DNA from: Myceligenerans pegani
GTDB taxonomy: Bacteria > Actinomycetota > Actinomycetes > Actinomycetales > Cellulomonadaceae
Length of the DNA stretch: 64,000 nt
Direction: 5' to 3'
Assembly (NCBI RefSeq): GCF_014892515.1
Contig: NZ_JADBGR010000068.1
Location: 129,758-193,757 of the forward strand
In this document: piece after piece, positions 17,781-26,490 of the stretch
Layout of the letters: every line of letters begins with the position of its first letter
How positions within the stretch are numbered: the stretch's first letter is position 1
Translations under genes and position numbers: made by a program
Notes under the pieces: generated by a model
The model's database searches: none
The model's input: only the letters and a program-made list of their open reading frames with translations
Told to the model about the DNA's origin: nothing

Positions 17781-19550
17781 ATGCTGCTCGCCGAGGTCGT
17801 CGACACGTCCGAAGCCGTCACCGCCACGCGCTCGCGTCTCGCCAAGCGTGCGGCGATCGCCGAGTGCCTGCGCCGGGGCGCCGCCGAGGCAGCGAGTCCC
17901 AGTGCCGACACCGGCCCCGACGCCACCGGCGCCGACGAGCTGGAGATCGCCGTCGCCTACCTGTCCGGCGAGCTGCGCCAGCGCCGCACCGGCCTGGGCT
18001 GGGCCACCCTGCGCGACCTCCCGCCGCCCGCCGCGTCCCCCACCCTCACGCTGCACGACGTCGACGCCGCCCTCGCGGCCCTCTCCCGGCTCGCGGGGGC
18101 GGGATCCGAGGCCGCCCGCGCCGCCGCGACGTCGGCCCTGTTCGCCGCGGCCACCCGCCGCGAGCAGGTCTTCCTCCGCGCCCTGATCATCGGGGAGCTC
18201 CGCCAGGGCGCGCTCGACTCGGTGGTCGTGGACGCCGTCGCCGAGGCGGCCGACCTCCCCGCGGACGCCGTCCGCCGCGCCGTCATGCTGCGCGGCGCCA
18301 CCGGGCCGGTCGCGAGCGCCGCGCTCCTCTCCCCCGACCCGCTCGCGGCCCTCGCCGGCTTCTCCCTGGAGGTGGGCCGCCCCGTGCGGCCCATGCTCGC
18401 GCAGTCGGCTCCCGACGTCGCCGCCGCGCTCGACAAGCTGCCCTCGGGCGGCGCTCCCGGAACCGGCGGGGCCTGCGTCGACGTCAAGCTCGACGGCATC
18501 CGCATCCAGGTGCACAGGGCCGACGACGACGTCCGCGTCTTCACGCGCTCCCTGGACGACATCACCCGCCGCGTCCCGGAGATCGTCGCCGCGGTGCGCG
18601 ACCTCCCGGAGGCGCGCCTGGTGCTGGACGGCGAGGCGATCGTGCTCGGGCCCGACGGCGCGCCGCGACCGTTCCAGGAGACGGCGTCGCGGTCGGCGAC
18701 GCACGAGGCGAGAGGTGGCGCTGACGACGGGGCCGCCGGCGTGACAACCGACGGCCCGGGAGCGGAGCCCGCGCCCGAACTGGAGTCCGTGACGCTCACC
18801 CCGTTCTTCTTCGACGTCCTGCACGCGGGCGGCCACGATCTGATCGACACACCGCTGCGCGACCGGCTCGCCGTCCTCGACCGCATCGGCGGCCGGCACG
18901 CGGTCCGCCGCCTGATGGAGCCTGGTACCGGGCCCGAGCCTGACGCCGCCGACGCCGCCTCGGGGACCACGACGACCGCCGTCGTCGGCCCCGGTGCGGA
19001 CGAGGGCAGCGCCGACGCCACCACCCACGACACCACCGCCCTCTTCACCGAGTTCTTCGAGCAGGCGGTTCGCGAGGGCCAGGAGGGCGTCGTCGTGAAG
19101 TCGCTCGACTCCCTCTACGCGGCGGGCCGCCGCGGCGCGGGCTGGATCAAGGTGAAGCCGCGCAAGACCCTCGACCTGGTGGTCCTCGCCGTCGAATGGG
19201 GCTCCGGCCGCCGCCAGGGCAAGCTCTCCAACATCCACCTGGGCGCCCGCCGGCCCAACCCGGACGGCACCGACGGCTTCGTGATGCTGGGCAAGACCTT
19301 CAAGGGAATGACCGATCGGATGCTCGAGTGGCAGACCGAGCGCTTCCTGGCCCTCGAGACCTCCCGCGAGGGCCACGTGGTGCACGTCCGCCCGGAACAG
19401 GTCGTGGAGATCGCCTTCGACGGCCTCCAGCGCTCCACCCGCTACCCCGGCGGCCTGGCCCTCCGCTTCGCCCGCGTCCTGCGCTACCGCGACGACAAGC
19501 GCGCATCCGAGGCCGACACGATCGACACGGTCCGCTCCCTCGCGGGGTGA
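17781..19550 (+). CDS. ATP-dependent DNA ligase (LigB-like)
   Basis: A 589-residue ATP-dependent ligase with an N-terminal helical DNA-binding domain (1-~215), an adenylation domain and a C-terminal OB domain. The nucleophile lies in motif I, VKLDGIRI. Other motifs: III LVLDGEAIVLG, IV FFFDVLH, V EGVVVKS, and AGWIKVKP. Two acidic/Thr/Gly-rich insertions, between motifs III and IV and before motif V, are probably disordered loops. It resembles mycobacterial LigB rather than the Ku-linked LigD; no Ku gene is near. It likely serves a backup repair role next to NAD-dependent LigA. Confidence 0.93.
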   Translation: MLLAEVVDTSEAVTATRSRLAKRAAIAECLRRGAAEAASPSADTGPDATGADELEIAVAYLSGELRQRRTGLGWATLRDLPPPAASPTLTLHDVDAALAALSRLAGAGSEAARAAATSALFAAATRREQVFLRALIIGELRQGALDSVVVDAVAEAADLPADAVRRAVMLRGATGPVASAALLSPDPLAALAGFSLEVGRPVRPMLAQSAPDVAAALDKLPSGGAPGTGGACVDVKLDGIRIQVHRADDDVRVFTRSLDDITRRVPEIVAAVRDLPEARLVLDGEAIVLGPDGAPRPFQETASRSATHEARGGADDGAAGVTTDGPGAEPAPELESVTLTPFFFDVLHAGGHDLIDTPLRDRLAVLDRIGGRHAVRRLMEPGTGPEPDAADAASGTTTTAVVGPGADEGSADATTHDTTALFTEFFEQAVREGQEGVVVKSLDSLYAAGRRGAGWIKVKPRKTLDLVVLAVEWGSGRRQGKLSNIHLGARRPNPDGTDGFVMLGKTFKGMTDRMLEWQTERFLALETSREGHVVHVRPEQVVEIAFDGLQRSTRYPGGLALRFARVLRYRDDKRASEADTIDTVRSLAG

Positions 19551-19839
19551 GGACCGGCGGGGTAGGCGTCCGTCCCGAACACTCGGATCGGCCGCACCGT
19601 ACTCGTACCGCGGGTACGCCGAGATCTACCAGGAGATCGCGGACGACCTGCGGGCGGCGGAGGATCTCTGACGCTCCGCCCGCCTGCCGGCCGCTAGTAT
19701 CTCAAATGGTATACGATCGGATCGGCGAGGACGCCGAGCATGGGCAGCCGGGAACGTTGAACGGCTCCAGCGGTAGGACTACCCTTCAGCGCACGGCGCC
19801 GACGACGACGTCACTCCGCACGGAAGTCAGGAGAAGCCG
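19551..19839. other. Non-coding stretch with a GntR-like remnant
   Basis: Bases 19600-19671 read, in one frame, YSYRGYAEIYQEIADDLR and a few more residues to a TGA, resembling the opening helix of a GntR DNA-binding domain without the rest. Behind it, AAATGGTATACGAT (19704-19717) contains the GTATAC palindrome common in GntR operators. Both may be relics of a lost regulator. AGGAGAAG directly before 19840 serves the AraC-type gene. Nothing else was recognised. Confidence 0.3.
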
Positions 19840-20772
19840 ATGACGGGCAGGCTCGCGACCCACGTCACACCGACCTTCCAGGCGTACCAGGCAGTGGTGG
19901 CGGGAGTGTTCCTCCCGCTCGACCTGTCGAGCAGCACGCCGGACTCCTTCCGCGGGGTCGTGCGCACGGTGACGGTCGACGGCGTGCACGTCAACGATCT
20001 GCACGGCGGCAGGCACGTCGTGGAGCGGACGCCTCGACAGGCGGCACAGGACGGCCTCCCCTCCTTCAAGGTGAGCCTCATGCTGGCGGGCAGCGGCCTG
20101 CTGGTACAGGACGGGCGCGAGACCGTCCTGCGGCCGGGCGACCTGGCCGTGTACGACACGCGGCGGCCCTACACGCTCGAGTTCGACCGCGAGTTCCGCT
20201 CTCTCGTGGTGATGTTCCCCCAGAACCGCATCGAGCTGCCCGCGAGCACGGTCGGGCAGCTCACCGCGGTCCGGCTGGGCGGAGACACCGGTGTGGCACC
20301 GATCGTGACCCCGTTCCTCACCCACCTGTGCGATCACCTCGAACAGCTCGAGCGAGCCCCGGGACCCCGGCTGATCCACAGCACGCTGGACCTGGTCTCG
20401 ACGCTGTTCGCCGCCGAGCTCGGGCACTCGCCGCATCGCGACCCCCACGAGGAGCTGCTCGAGCGGATCCGGTCGTACATCGAGCAACATCTCGGATCCA
20501 CCGACCTCACCCCGGCGACGATCGCCGCGGCCCACTTCATCTCGACCCGGCACCTGCACGCGCTGTTCCACGGCACGGGCTCGACCGTGGCCGGATGGAT
20601 CCGGCAGCGCCGCCTCGAACGCTGTCGGCGGGACCTCCTCTCCCCCCGGCTCTCCGACGTCCCGGTCTCGGCGATCGCGGCGCGCTGGGGTTTCGTCGAC
20701 GCCGCGCACTTCAGCCGGGCCTTCAAGGCGGAGCTCGGCGTGCCCCCGCGGGAGTACCGGGCGGCGCACTGA
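19840..20772 (+). CDS. AraC-family transcriptional regulator (FeaR-like)
   Basis: A 310-residue regulator. The N-terminal cupin-like sensor domain (residues ~30-170) resembles the AraC-binding-like domain of FeaR and NagR-type activators. The C-terminus has two helix-turn-helix motifs, AAAHFISTRHLHALFHGTG and IAARWGFVDAAHFSRAFK. It lies 99 bp upstream of the amine oxidase, in the same orientation, as FeaR/MoaR do for amine oxidase regulons in enterobacteria. It is the likely activator of the amine genes, and the paired direct repeats at 27319 and 32168 are its candidate sites. Confidence 0.88.
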   Translation: MTGRLATHVTPTFQAYQAVVAGVFLPLDLSSSTPDSFRGVVRTVTVDGVHVNDLHGGRHVVERTPRQAAQDGLPSFKVSLMLAGSGLLVQDGRETVLRPGDLAVYDTRRPYTLEFDREFRSLVVMFPQNRIELPASTVGQLTAVRLGGDTGVAPIVTPFLTHLCDHLEQLERAPGPRLIHSTLDLVSTLFAAELGHSPHRDPHEELLERIRSYIEQHLGSTDLTPATIAAAHFISTRHLHALFHGTGSTVAGWIRQRRLERCRRDLLSPRLSDVPVSAIAARWGFVDAAHFSRAFKAELGVPPREYRAAH

Positions 20773-20871
20773 CCCCGTTCACCCTGCGTCAACACCCGAG
20801 CACCCACGGTCATGACCGGTGGGACACCGCGTCCGATACTGGGCCGACCACCCGCTCGACCGAGGACCCCG

Positions 20872-22896
20872 ATGACGCACCTCCCGGACACCACGCACAC
20901 GCACGGCGCCCGAGTGACGACGCCTTCGCGCGCCGCCCATCCGCTCGATCCCCTGACCGGCGACGAGATCGCCACGGCCCGCTCGGTACTCGTCGCCGAG
21001 GGCCTGCTCGGCGGGGAGGTGCGGGTGGCGCAGCTGCTTCCGGTCGAGCCCTCGAAGGAGACCGTCGCCACGTGGCGTCCCGGCGCGGCCCTCGACCGCC
21101 GGGTGACGGTGACGCTCCTGGACCGCGGTACCGGCCGGGCGAGCGAGGCGATCGTGTCGGTGACGCACCGGCGGGTCGAGGAACACCGGGTGCTCGTGAA
21201 CGACCGCCCGCCCTACGGCCAGCCGCAGTACCTGTTCGAGGAGTACGACGCCGCCGCCGAGATCGCGAAGGCCGCGCCCGGGTGGCGGGCGGCGATGCGC
21301 CGGCGCGGCCTCGAGGAGTACGTCGAGGACGCGTTCTGCGCTCCGCTCGCGCCCGGCTTCTTCGGCCGGGAGGACGAGGTGGGACGCCGCGTGATCCGGT
21401 CCCTGACCTTCCTGCGCACCCATCCGGACGACAGCCCGTGGGCCCACCCCGTCGAGGGCCTCGTCGTGCACGTCGACCTGACCGCGGGCACGGTGATCCG
21501 GGTCGAGGACGACGGCGACGTGCCCGTACCGATGGCGTCGGGCGACTACTCGCTCGGGGCGCACGGGCCCGCGCGCGAGACGCTCCGGCCCCTGGAGATC
21601 ACGCAGCCGGAGGGACCGAGCTTCTCGGTCGACGGGTCCGAGGTGACCTGGGAGAACTGGCGCTTCCGCGTCGGCTTCAACGCCCGCGAGGGGCTCGTGC
21701 TCAACACCGTGACGTTCCGTGACGGCGCCGGTGACGACGCCGAGGAGCGGTCCGTGCTGTACCGCGGCAGCGTCCCCGAGATGGTCGTGCCCTACGGCGA
21801 CACGTCCGGCACGCGCTTCTGGATCAGCTACTTCGACGCGGGCGAGTACCTGCTCGGCAAGAACGCCAACTCGCTCGCCCTCGGCTGCGACTGCCTCGGC
21901 GTCATCCACTACTTCGACGCCTTCGTCGCCGACGACCACGGCAACCCGGTGCGGATCCCGCAGGCCGTGTGCCTGCACGAGGAGGACCACGGCATTCTCT
22001 GGAAGCACACCGATCTCGCGGGGAACGCGGAGGTCCGCCGCAGCCGGCGTCTCGTGATCAGCTACTTCGCCACCATCGGCAACTACGACTACGGGTTCTT
22101 CTGGTACTTCTACCTCGACGGCACGATCCAGGTCGAGGCCAAGGCGACCGGCATCGTGTTCGCGGGTGCGGGCGTGCCGGGCACTGCGAACCCGCACGCC
22201 CCGGAGATCGCACCGGGCGTGTTCGCGCCCGTCCACCAGCACCTGTTCTGCGCGCGGCTCGACATGGCGGTCGACGGCGCGGACAACACCCTGCACGAGG
22301 TGGACCTCGCCGGGATTCCCACCGGCGAGGACAACCCGTACGGCAACGCGTTCACCTGGCACCGCCGGAAGCTCGCCCGCGAGTCGGACGCGGCGCGCCT
22401 CGCCGACCCGGCGTCCGGGCGGGTGTGGGAGGTCGCCAGCGCGCACCGCCGCAACCACGTGGGCCGGCCGACGGCGTACCACCTGCTGCCGCAGGGCGCG
22501 CCGGTGCTCATGGCGCAGCCGGACTCGACCGTGCACGCCCGGGCCACGTTCGCGACCCGGCATCTGTGGGCGACGGCGTTCGACGCCGACGAACGGTTCC
22601 CGGCGGGCCCGTACCCGAACGCGCACGCCGGTGGCGCCGGTCTGCCCGCCTGGACGAGCGCGGACCGCGACCTCGACGGGACCGATCTCGTGCTCTGGCA
22701 CGTCTTCGGGCCCACCCACGTCCCACGGCCCGAGGACTGGCCGGTCATGCCCGTCGACCACTCGGGCTTCACCCTCAAGCCGTACGGCTTCCTGGACCGC
22801 AACCCGGCGCTGGACCTGCCCGACGGCGCGGCCGGTCACGGCTCGCCCGCGACAGGATGCTGCGGCGGCGGGGAAGCCTGCCGCTGCGGCCACTGA
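20872..22896 (+). CDS. tynA: Copper-containing primary-amine oxidase
   Basis: A 674-residue topaquinone amine oxidase that turns a primary amine, O2 and water into aldehyde, H2O2 and ammonia. The TPQ precursor is Tyr405 in GNYDYGFFWYFY; the catalytic base is Asp322 in YFDAGEYLLG; the copper ligands are His455 and His457 in HQHLFCARLD and His630 in DHSGFTLKP. There is no signal peptide, so it should be cytoplasmic, as in Arthrobacter enzymes. The C-terminus ends in an unusual Cys-rich tail, GCCGGGEACRCGH. ATG at 20872 follows GAGG. It is probably cotranscribed with moaF 36 bp downstream. Confidence 0.96.
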   Translation: MTHLPDTTHTHGARVTTPSRAAHPLDPLTGDEIATARSVLVAEGLLGGEVRVAQLLPVEPSKETVATWRPGAALDRRVTVTLLDRGTGRASEAIVSVTHRRVEEHRVLVNDRPPYGQPQYLFEEYDAAAEIAKAAPGWRAAMRRRGLEEYVEDAFCAPLAPGFFGREDEVGRRVIRSLTFLRTHPDDSPWAHPVEGLVVHVDLTAGTVIRVEDDGDVPVPMASGDYSLGAHGPARETLRPLEITQPEGPSFSVDGSEVTWENWRFRVGFNAREGLVLNTVTFRDGAGDDAEERSVLYRGSVPEMVVPYGDTSGTRFWISYFDAGEYLLGKNANSLALGCDCLGVIHYFDAFVADDHGNPVRIPQAVCLHEEDHGILWKHTDLAGNAEVRRSRRLVISYFATIGNYDYGFFWYFYLDGTIQVEAKATGIVFAGAGVPGTANPHAPEIAPGVFAPVHQHLFCARLDMAVDGADNTLHEVDLAGIPTGEDNPYGNAFTWHRRKLARESDAARLADPASGRVWEVASAHRRNHVGRPTAYHLLPQGAPVLMAQPDSTVHARATFATRHLWATAFDADERFPAGPYPNAHAGGAGLPAWTSADRDLDGTDLVLWHVFGPTHVPRPEDWPVMPVDHSGFTLKPYGFLDRNPALDLPDGAAGHGSPATGCCGGGEACRCGH

Positions 22897-22932
22897 CCTG
22901 ACCCATCCCCGCGACAACAAGGTGAGACCTCC

Positions 22933-23700
22933 ATGACCGAATCATTCATCCCCGTCGGCGCCCTGGGTGACGGGTTCGCGCCCGACGCGAACCTCCTCGA
23001 ACCGGTCGCCGACCTCGACGACCTGCCGTTCGAGCTCGATCTCGGAGAGCGCCTGACGCTCACGATCGACGGGGGTGTCGCCCGGTGGGGCGGGCACTCG
23101 GACGTCCCCGTCCGGGTGACGTCCGTCCGCGACGGCGTCTACCTGATCGACGGGGTCGCCGGCGGGGTCTCGACGACGTTCGTGCTCGACACCGAGGCCG
23201 GACTGGTGACCCTCGTGGAGGGTGAGCTCCCCCCGGACGCGGTCCGCGCGGAGTCCGCGTGGACGCGGGTCCAGCGCGGGGACGACCCCACCGGCGTCAC
23301 CGCCCGGATCCGGCACGGCCGCGTCGCCGGCTCGACGGCGCCCGTGCACGCCCCGACCACGGAGCTGGTCGGATTCCGCAACCGGTACACGTACTCGCCG
23401 CACGAGCGGTACGAGCACATCTACCTCACACCCGACCGCTACACGTGGCACTGCCTGACCGGCGTGGAGCAAGGGCTCGCGGACACCGACCGGTGCCACC
23501 ACATCCGTATCCGCGACGGGCTCACGCTGTTCGTCTGGCGGGAGAAGATCGTGCCGACGCTCGGGCTGCTCCTCATCGACCTGTCGGCGATGCGGACCGA
23601 CGGCAAGATCTTCGGCAACACCGGTTTCGACACCACGTCGACCGTGAACTTCCCGGTCGGCGCACGAGCCGAGGTCCTCGACACCACGGGCGTGCGCTGA
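22933..23700 (+). CDS. moaF: MoaF-family protein linked to amine oxidase
   Basis: A 255-residue protein of the MoaF family, with two lipocalin-like beta-barrel halves. The N-terminal half covers ~1-115 (LTLTIDGGVARWGG). The C-terminal half includes NRYTYSPHERYEHIYL, YTWHCLTGVEQGLADTD, and GKIFGNTGFDTTSTVNFPVG. In Klebsiella, moaF belongs to the monoamine regulon with the amine oxidase gene, so the pairing here supports an amine-catabolic role. Despite the name, a role in molybdenum cofactor synthesis is not implied. The biochemical role remains unknown. Confidence 0.88.
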   Translation: MTESFIPVGALGDGFAPDANLLEPVADLDDLPFELDLGERLTLTIDGGVARWGGHSDVPVRVTSVRDGVYLIDGVAGGVSTTFVLDTEAGLVTLVEGELPPDAVRAESAWTRVQRGDDPTGVTARIRHGRVAGSTAPVHAPTTELVGFRNRYTYSPHERYEHIYLTPDRYTWHCLTGVEQGLADTDRCHHIRIRDGLTLFVWREKIVPTLGLLLIDLSAMRTDGKIFGNTGFDTTSTVNFPVGARAEVLDTTGVR

Positions 23701-23704
23701 ACCG

Positions 23705-23744
23705 CGGGGAGGTTCCGGCCGCTCCCCCGGCCGGGGCCTCCCCG
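23705..23744. terminator. Bidirectional hairpin between convergent moaF and amidohydrolase
   Basis: Arms 23705-23721 and 23728-23744 (CGGGGAGGTTCCGGCCG against its near complement) pair at 15 of 17 positions, the other two being wobble pairs on one strand, around a 6-nt loop. It sits between two convergent stops, where a shared terminator is expected. Confidence 0.65.
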
Positions 23745-23765
23745 TCGGTCATTCGCGACCGGCCC

Positions 23766-25631
23766 TCATTCGTGACAGCAGCCGTGCGCCATGTACCCGG
23801 CCAGGCCGGCGGCGGCCGCCGCGGAGGACATCGTCGCGGCCGGTGACGCGGAGGTCCCCGAGATCGCGTCGTGCACGAGCTCGCCGCCGACGAACGTCAT
23901 GCCGATCGGCAGGTCGACGATCTCCTCCGGCGCCGTCCGCGCCGTCTCCACGAGGTCGCCGTCGAGGACCACGAGATCTGCCGCCATGCCCGGGGTGAGC
24001 TTCCCCTTCCAGCGCTCCGCGTGGTCCTGCCAGGCGCCCGCCGTCGTGTACGTGGCGAGCGCCTCGTCCAGGCCGATGCGCTCCTCCTCGCCGAAGACCT
24101 CGCCCGTCACCAGGCTCTGCCGCGTCAGCATCGCGGTGAGCCCCTCGCGGAAGTCCGGGAACCCGACCACCGGGGCGTCGGACGAACTGCCGACGTGCAC
24201 CCCCGTGTCGAGCGCGGTGCGGTACGGCCACTGGTAGTCGGCACGTTCCTTCCCGATGATGTCGACGAGCTGGTGGGACAGCGAACGCTTGATCTGCGGG
24301 TTGAAGCTCAGCCCGAAGCCCGACGCCGCCATGCGGCGCAGGTCGGTCAGGTCGGGGAGGTCCCCGTGGATCACGTAGTGCCGGAGCCCGCGGTCGCCGT
24401 GCTCGGCGGCGGCCGCCTGATAGGCGTCGAGGGCGGCCTTGATCATCAGGTCGCCCGTCGCGTGGGTGCCCACCTGGAAGCCCATCGCGTGCGCGGTGTG
24501 CACCCACTCGCGGAGGAGTGCGAGCTGCTCCTCCTCCGAGTCGCCGGGAAGGGTCATGCCGCCGGTGCCGCCGCCCACGTAGGGCTCGGAGACCCAGGCG
24601 GTGCGCGCCTGGGTCGGCACGCCGTCGCCGAAGATCTTCACCTGGCTCACGTTCAGCCAGGCCGGGTCGGTCCGGAGCCGGCGCGCTCGCGCCAGGGTCT
24701 CCCGGAGGTCCCCGGCACCGGAGGCCGCGAGCATGATGGTGAACCGCTGACGGATCTCGCCCGAGCAGAGCAGGTCGTGGTAGAGGGCGACCGAGTCCAG
24801 GTCGATGCCGGGCTCCGTGCAGGAGGTGATCCCGTACCGGTGCATCAGGTCGGCCGACAGCCGCAGCCCCTGGCGCTTCTCCTCCTCCGTGAAGTCGGGC
24901 AGCACCCTCGCGACGAGTTGTGCCGCGCCCTCCAGCAGCAGACCGGTCGGCTCGCCCGACCCGTCCTTGACGATCTCTCCGCCGAGCGGCGCCTCGGTGT
25001 CCCGGGTGATCCCCGCCAGCTCGAGTGCCTTCGAGTTCACCCAGACGGCGTGGTACGACCACTCCGCGAGATGCACCGGGTTTTCCGGCGAGACCTCGTC
25101 GATGTCGTGACGGGTCGGGTACCGCCCCTCGGCGAGGTAGCCCTGGTCCCACCCGCTCCCGCGGATCCACCCGCCGGGTTCCTTCGCGGCGACCGCCTCG
25201 GCGACGACGTCGCGGATGGCGGCGATCGAGTCGACGGCATCCCTGCTGAGGTCGAGGGTGAGCGGCGGCCGGCTCGTCCCGAAACCCATCGCGTGCAGGT
25301 GGGCGTCGTTGATGCCGGGGATCACGGTGCGGCCGGCGAGGTCGACCACCTCCGTGCGCGGGCCGGTGAACCGGCGCAGGTCACGCGCGCGCCCCACCGC
25401 CTGGACGACGCCGCCCCGCACGGCGATGGCCTCCGCCGGAGGCCCGGGCGCCCCGCCCGGCGTCAGGATGCTCCCGTTGTGCAGGAGCAGGTCGGCCTTC
25501 CGCCGCCCGTGCCCGTATCCACGCCCGGCGGCAACGGCGGCGCCGTCCGTGCCGAGCAGTCCCAGTGCGACACCGGCAGCCGCTCCCTGGAGGAACTGTC
25601 GGCGGCGGACGTGTTCTCGTCGTTCGGTCAT
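23766..25631 (-). CDS. Tat-exported YtcJ-like amidohydrolase
   Basis: A 621-residue metal-dependent hydrolase of the amidohydrolase-3 (YtcJ) group. The N-terminus has a twin-arginine signal (RRRQFLQGAAAGVALGL), so export is predicted. Metal-site signatures: NDAHLHAMG (H-x-H), a His in GFQVGTHATGDLM, a His in YVIHGDLPD, and an Asp in VGSSSDAPVV. It likely cleaves an amide or ester; the substrate is unknown. The C-terminus is HGCCHE, a Cys/His tail like that of the neighbouring amine oxidase. It is third in a minus-strand operon behind two SDR genes, with 3 bp to the nearer one. Confidence 0.87.
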   Translation of the reverse strand: MTERREHVRRRQFLQGAAAGVALGLLGTDGAAVAAGRGYGHGRRKADLLLHNGSILTPGGAPGPPAEAIAVRGGVVQAVGRARDLRRFTGPRTEVVDLAGRTVIPGINDAHLHAMGFGTSRPPLTLDLSRDAVDSIAAIRDVVAEAVAAKEPGGWIRGSGWDQGYLAEGRYPTRHDIDEVSPENPVHLAEWSYHAVWVNSKALELAGITRDTEAPLGGEIVKDGSGEPTGLLLEGAAQLVARVLPDFTEEEKRQGLRLSADLMHRYGITSCTEPGIDLDSVALYHDLLCSGEIRQRFTIMLAASGAGDLRETLARARRLRTDPAWLNVSQVKIFGDGVPTQARTAWVSEPYVGGGTGGMTLPGDSEEEQLALLREWVHTAHAMGFQVGTHATGDLMIKAALDAYQAAAAEHGDRGLRHYVIHGDLPDLTDLRRMAASGFGLSFNPQIKRSLSHQLVDIIGKERADYQWPYRTALDTGVHVGSSSDAPVVGFPDFREGLTAMLTRQSLVTGEVFGEEERIGLDEALATYTTAGAWQDHAERWKGKLTPGMAADLVVLDGDLVETARTAPEEIVDLPIGMTFVGGELVHDAISGTSASPAATMSSAAAAAGLAGYMAHGCCHE

Positions 25632-25634
25632 CGG

Positions 25635-26474
25635 TCATCTCCCTGGTGACGTAGGAAACCGCCCATCGGCGGCATGCTGGAACGCGATGGTGGGCACGTC
25701 GACGACGTGGGCTCCGCCGTCGACGACGAGCACGGCGCCGGTGATGTACGACGACTCGCCGGATCCCAGGAACCGGACCGCCGAGGCGATCTCCGCGGGC
25801 TCGGCCGCCCGCCCGAGCGGCACGTCGCGCGTCACGGTCGCGTACCCCTCGGCCCGCGAGGAGAGACCTGCCTGCTCCGCGAGCTCGTCCATCTCGGCGT
25901 CGGCCATCGGGGTGCGCACCCAGCCGGGGCAGACGGCGTTGACCCGCACGCCCTGTGCCCCGTAGTCGCGGGCCAGCGTGCGGGTGAGCCCGATGAGTGC
26001 GTGCTTGCCGACCGTGTACCCGGCGACGCCCGGGCCCGCGAACAGGCCGGCGAGCGACGAGACGATCACGATCGTCCCCCGCGCCTCGACGAGCGCCGGC
26101 AGGCATTCCCGGGCCGTGGTGAATGCGGTCGTGAGGTTGGCGCGGAGCGCGGCTTCCCAGGCCGCGTCGTCGGTGTCCAGGACGGAGGCGAACCCGTGCC
26201 CGCCGGCGTTCGCGACGAGGACGTCGATCCGGCCGAAGTGCTCCTGCACGGTTCCGACGGCGGCCCGCGCCGACGCCGTGTCGGCGGCGTCGGCCACGAC
26301 CGGCAAGGCTCCCACCGCCTCGGCGACCTGCTCCAGCGGCTCCCGCCGGCGGCCGAGCACGGCGACGTACGCGCCCTCCGCGGCGAACCGCTCGGCCACC
26401 GCAGCGCCGATCCCCGTCCCGCCGCCGGTGACCACGACGACCTTTCCGGCCACGTCCGCTCCTGCGAATCCCAT
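25635..26474 (-). CDS. Short-chain dehydrogenase/reductase
   Basis: A 279-residue classical SDR. The cofactor loop is VTGGGTGIGAAVAERF, followed by VANAGGHGF. The catalytic Ser is in VIVSSLAGL and the Tyr/Lys pair in GYTVGKHALIG (Y-x-x-x-K). The C-terminus carries the family's SYITGAVLVVDGGAH. It should oxidise or reduce an alcohol/carbonyl with NAD(P). The short gap to the amidohydrolase and 16 bp to the next SDR upstream suggest one operon in the amine region. The exact substrate is not readable. Confidence 0.9.
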   Translation of the reverse strand: MGFAGADVAGKVVVVTGGGTGIGAAVAERFAAEGAYVAVLGRRREPLEQVAEAVGALPVVADAADTASARAAVGTVQEHFGRIDVLVANAGGHGFASVLDTDDAAWEAALRANLTTAFTTARECLPALVEARGTIVIVSSLAGLFAGPGVAGYTVGKHALIGLTRTLARDYGAQGVRVNAVCPGWVRTPMADAEMDELAEQAGLSSRAEGYATVTRDVPLGRAAEPAEIASAVRFLGSGESSYITGAVLVVDGGAHVVDVPTIAFQHAADGRFPTSPGR

Positions 26475-26490
26475 CTCGTCCTCCCTTTGC

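Noticed and set aside
19706..19843. Small ORF starting MVYDRIGEDAEHGQPG
   Set aside because: No ribosome-binding site or family resemblance, and it runs into the AraC-type gene's start.
22933..23700. moaF as a molybdenum cofactor gene
   Set aside because: No molybdopterin genes are nearby; the pairing with the amine oxidase gene matches the monoamine regulon meaning of the name.
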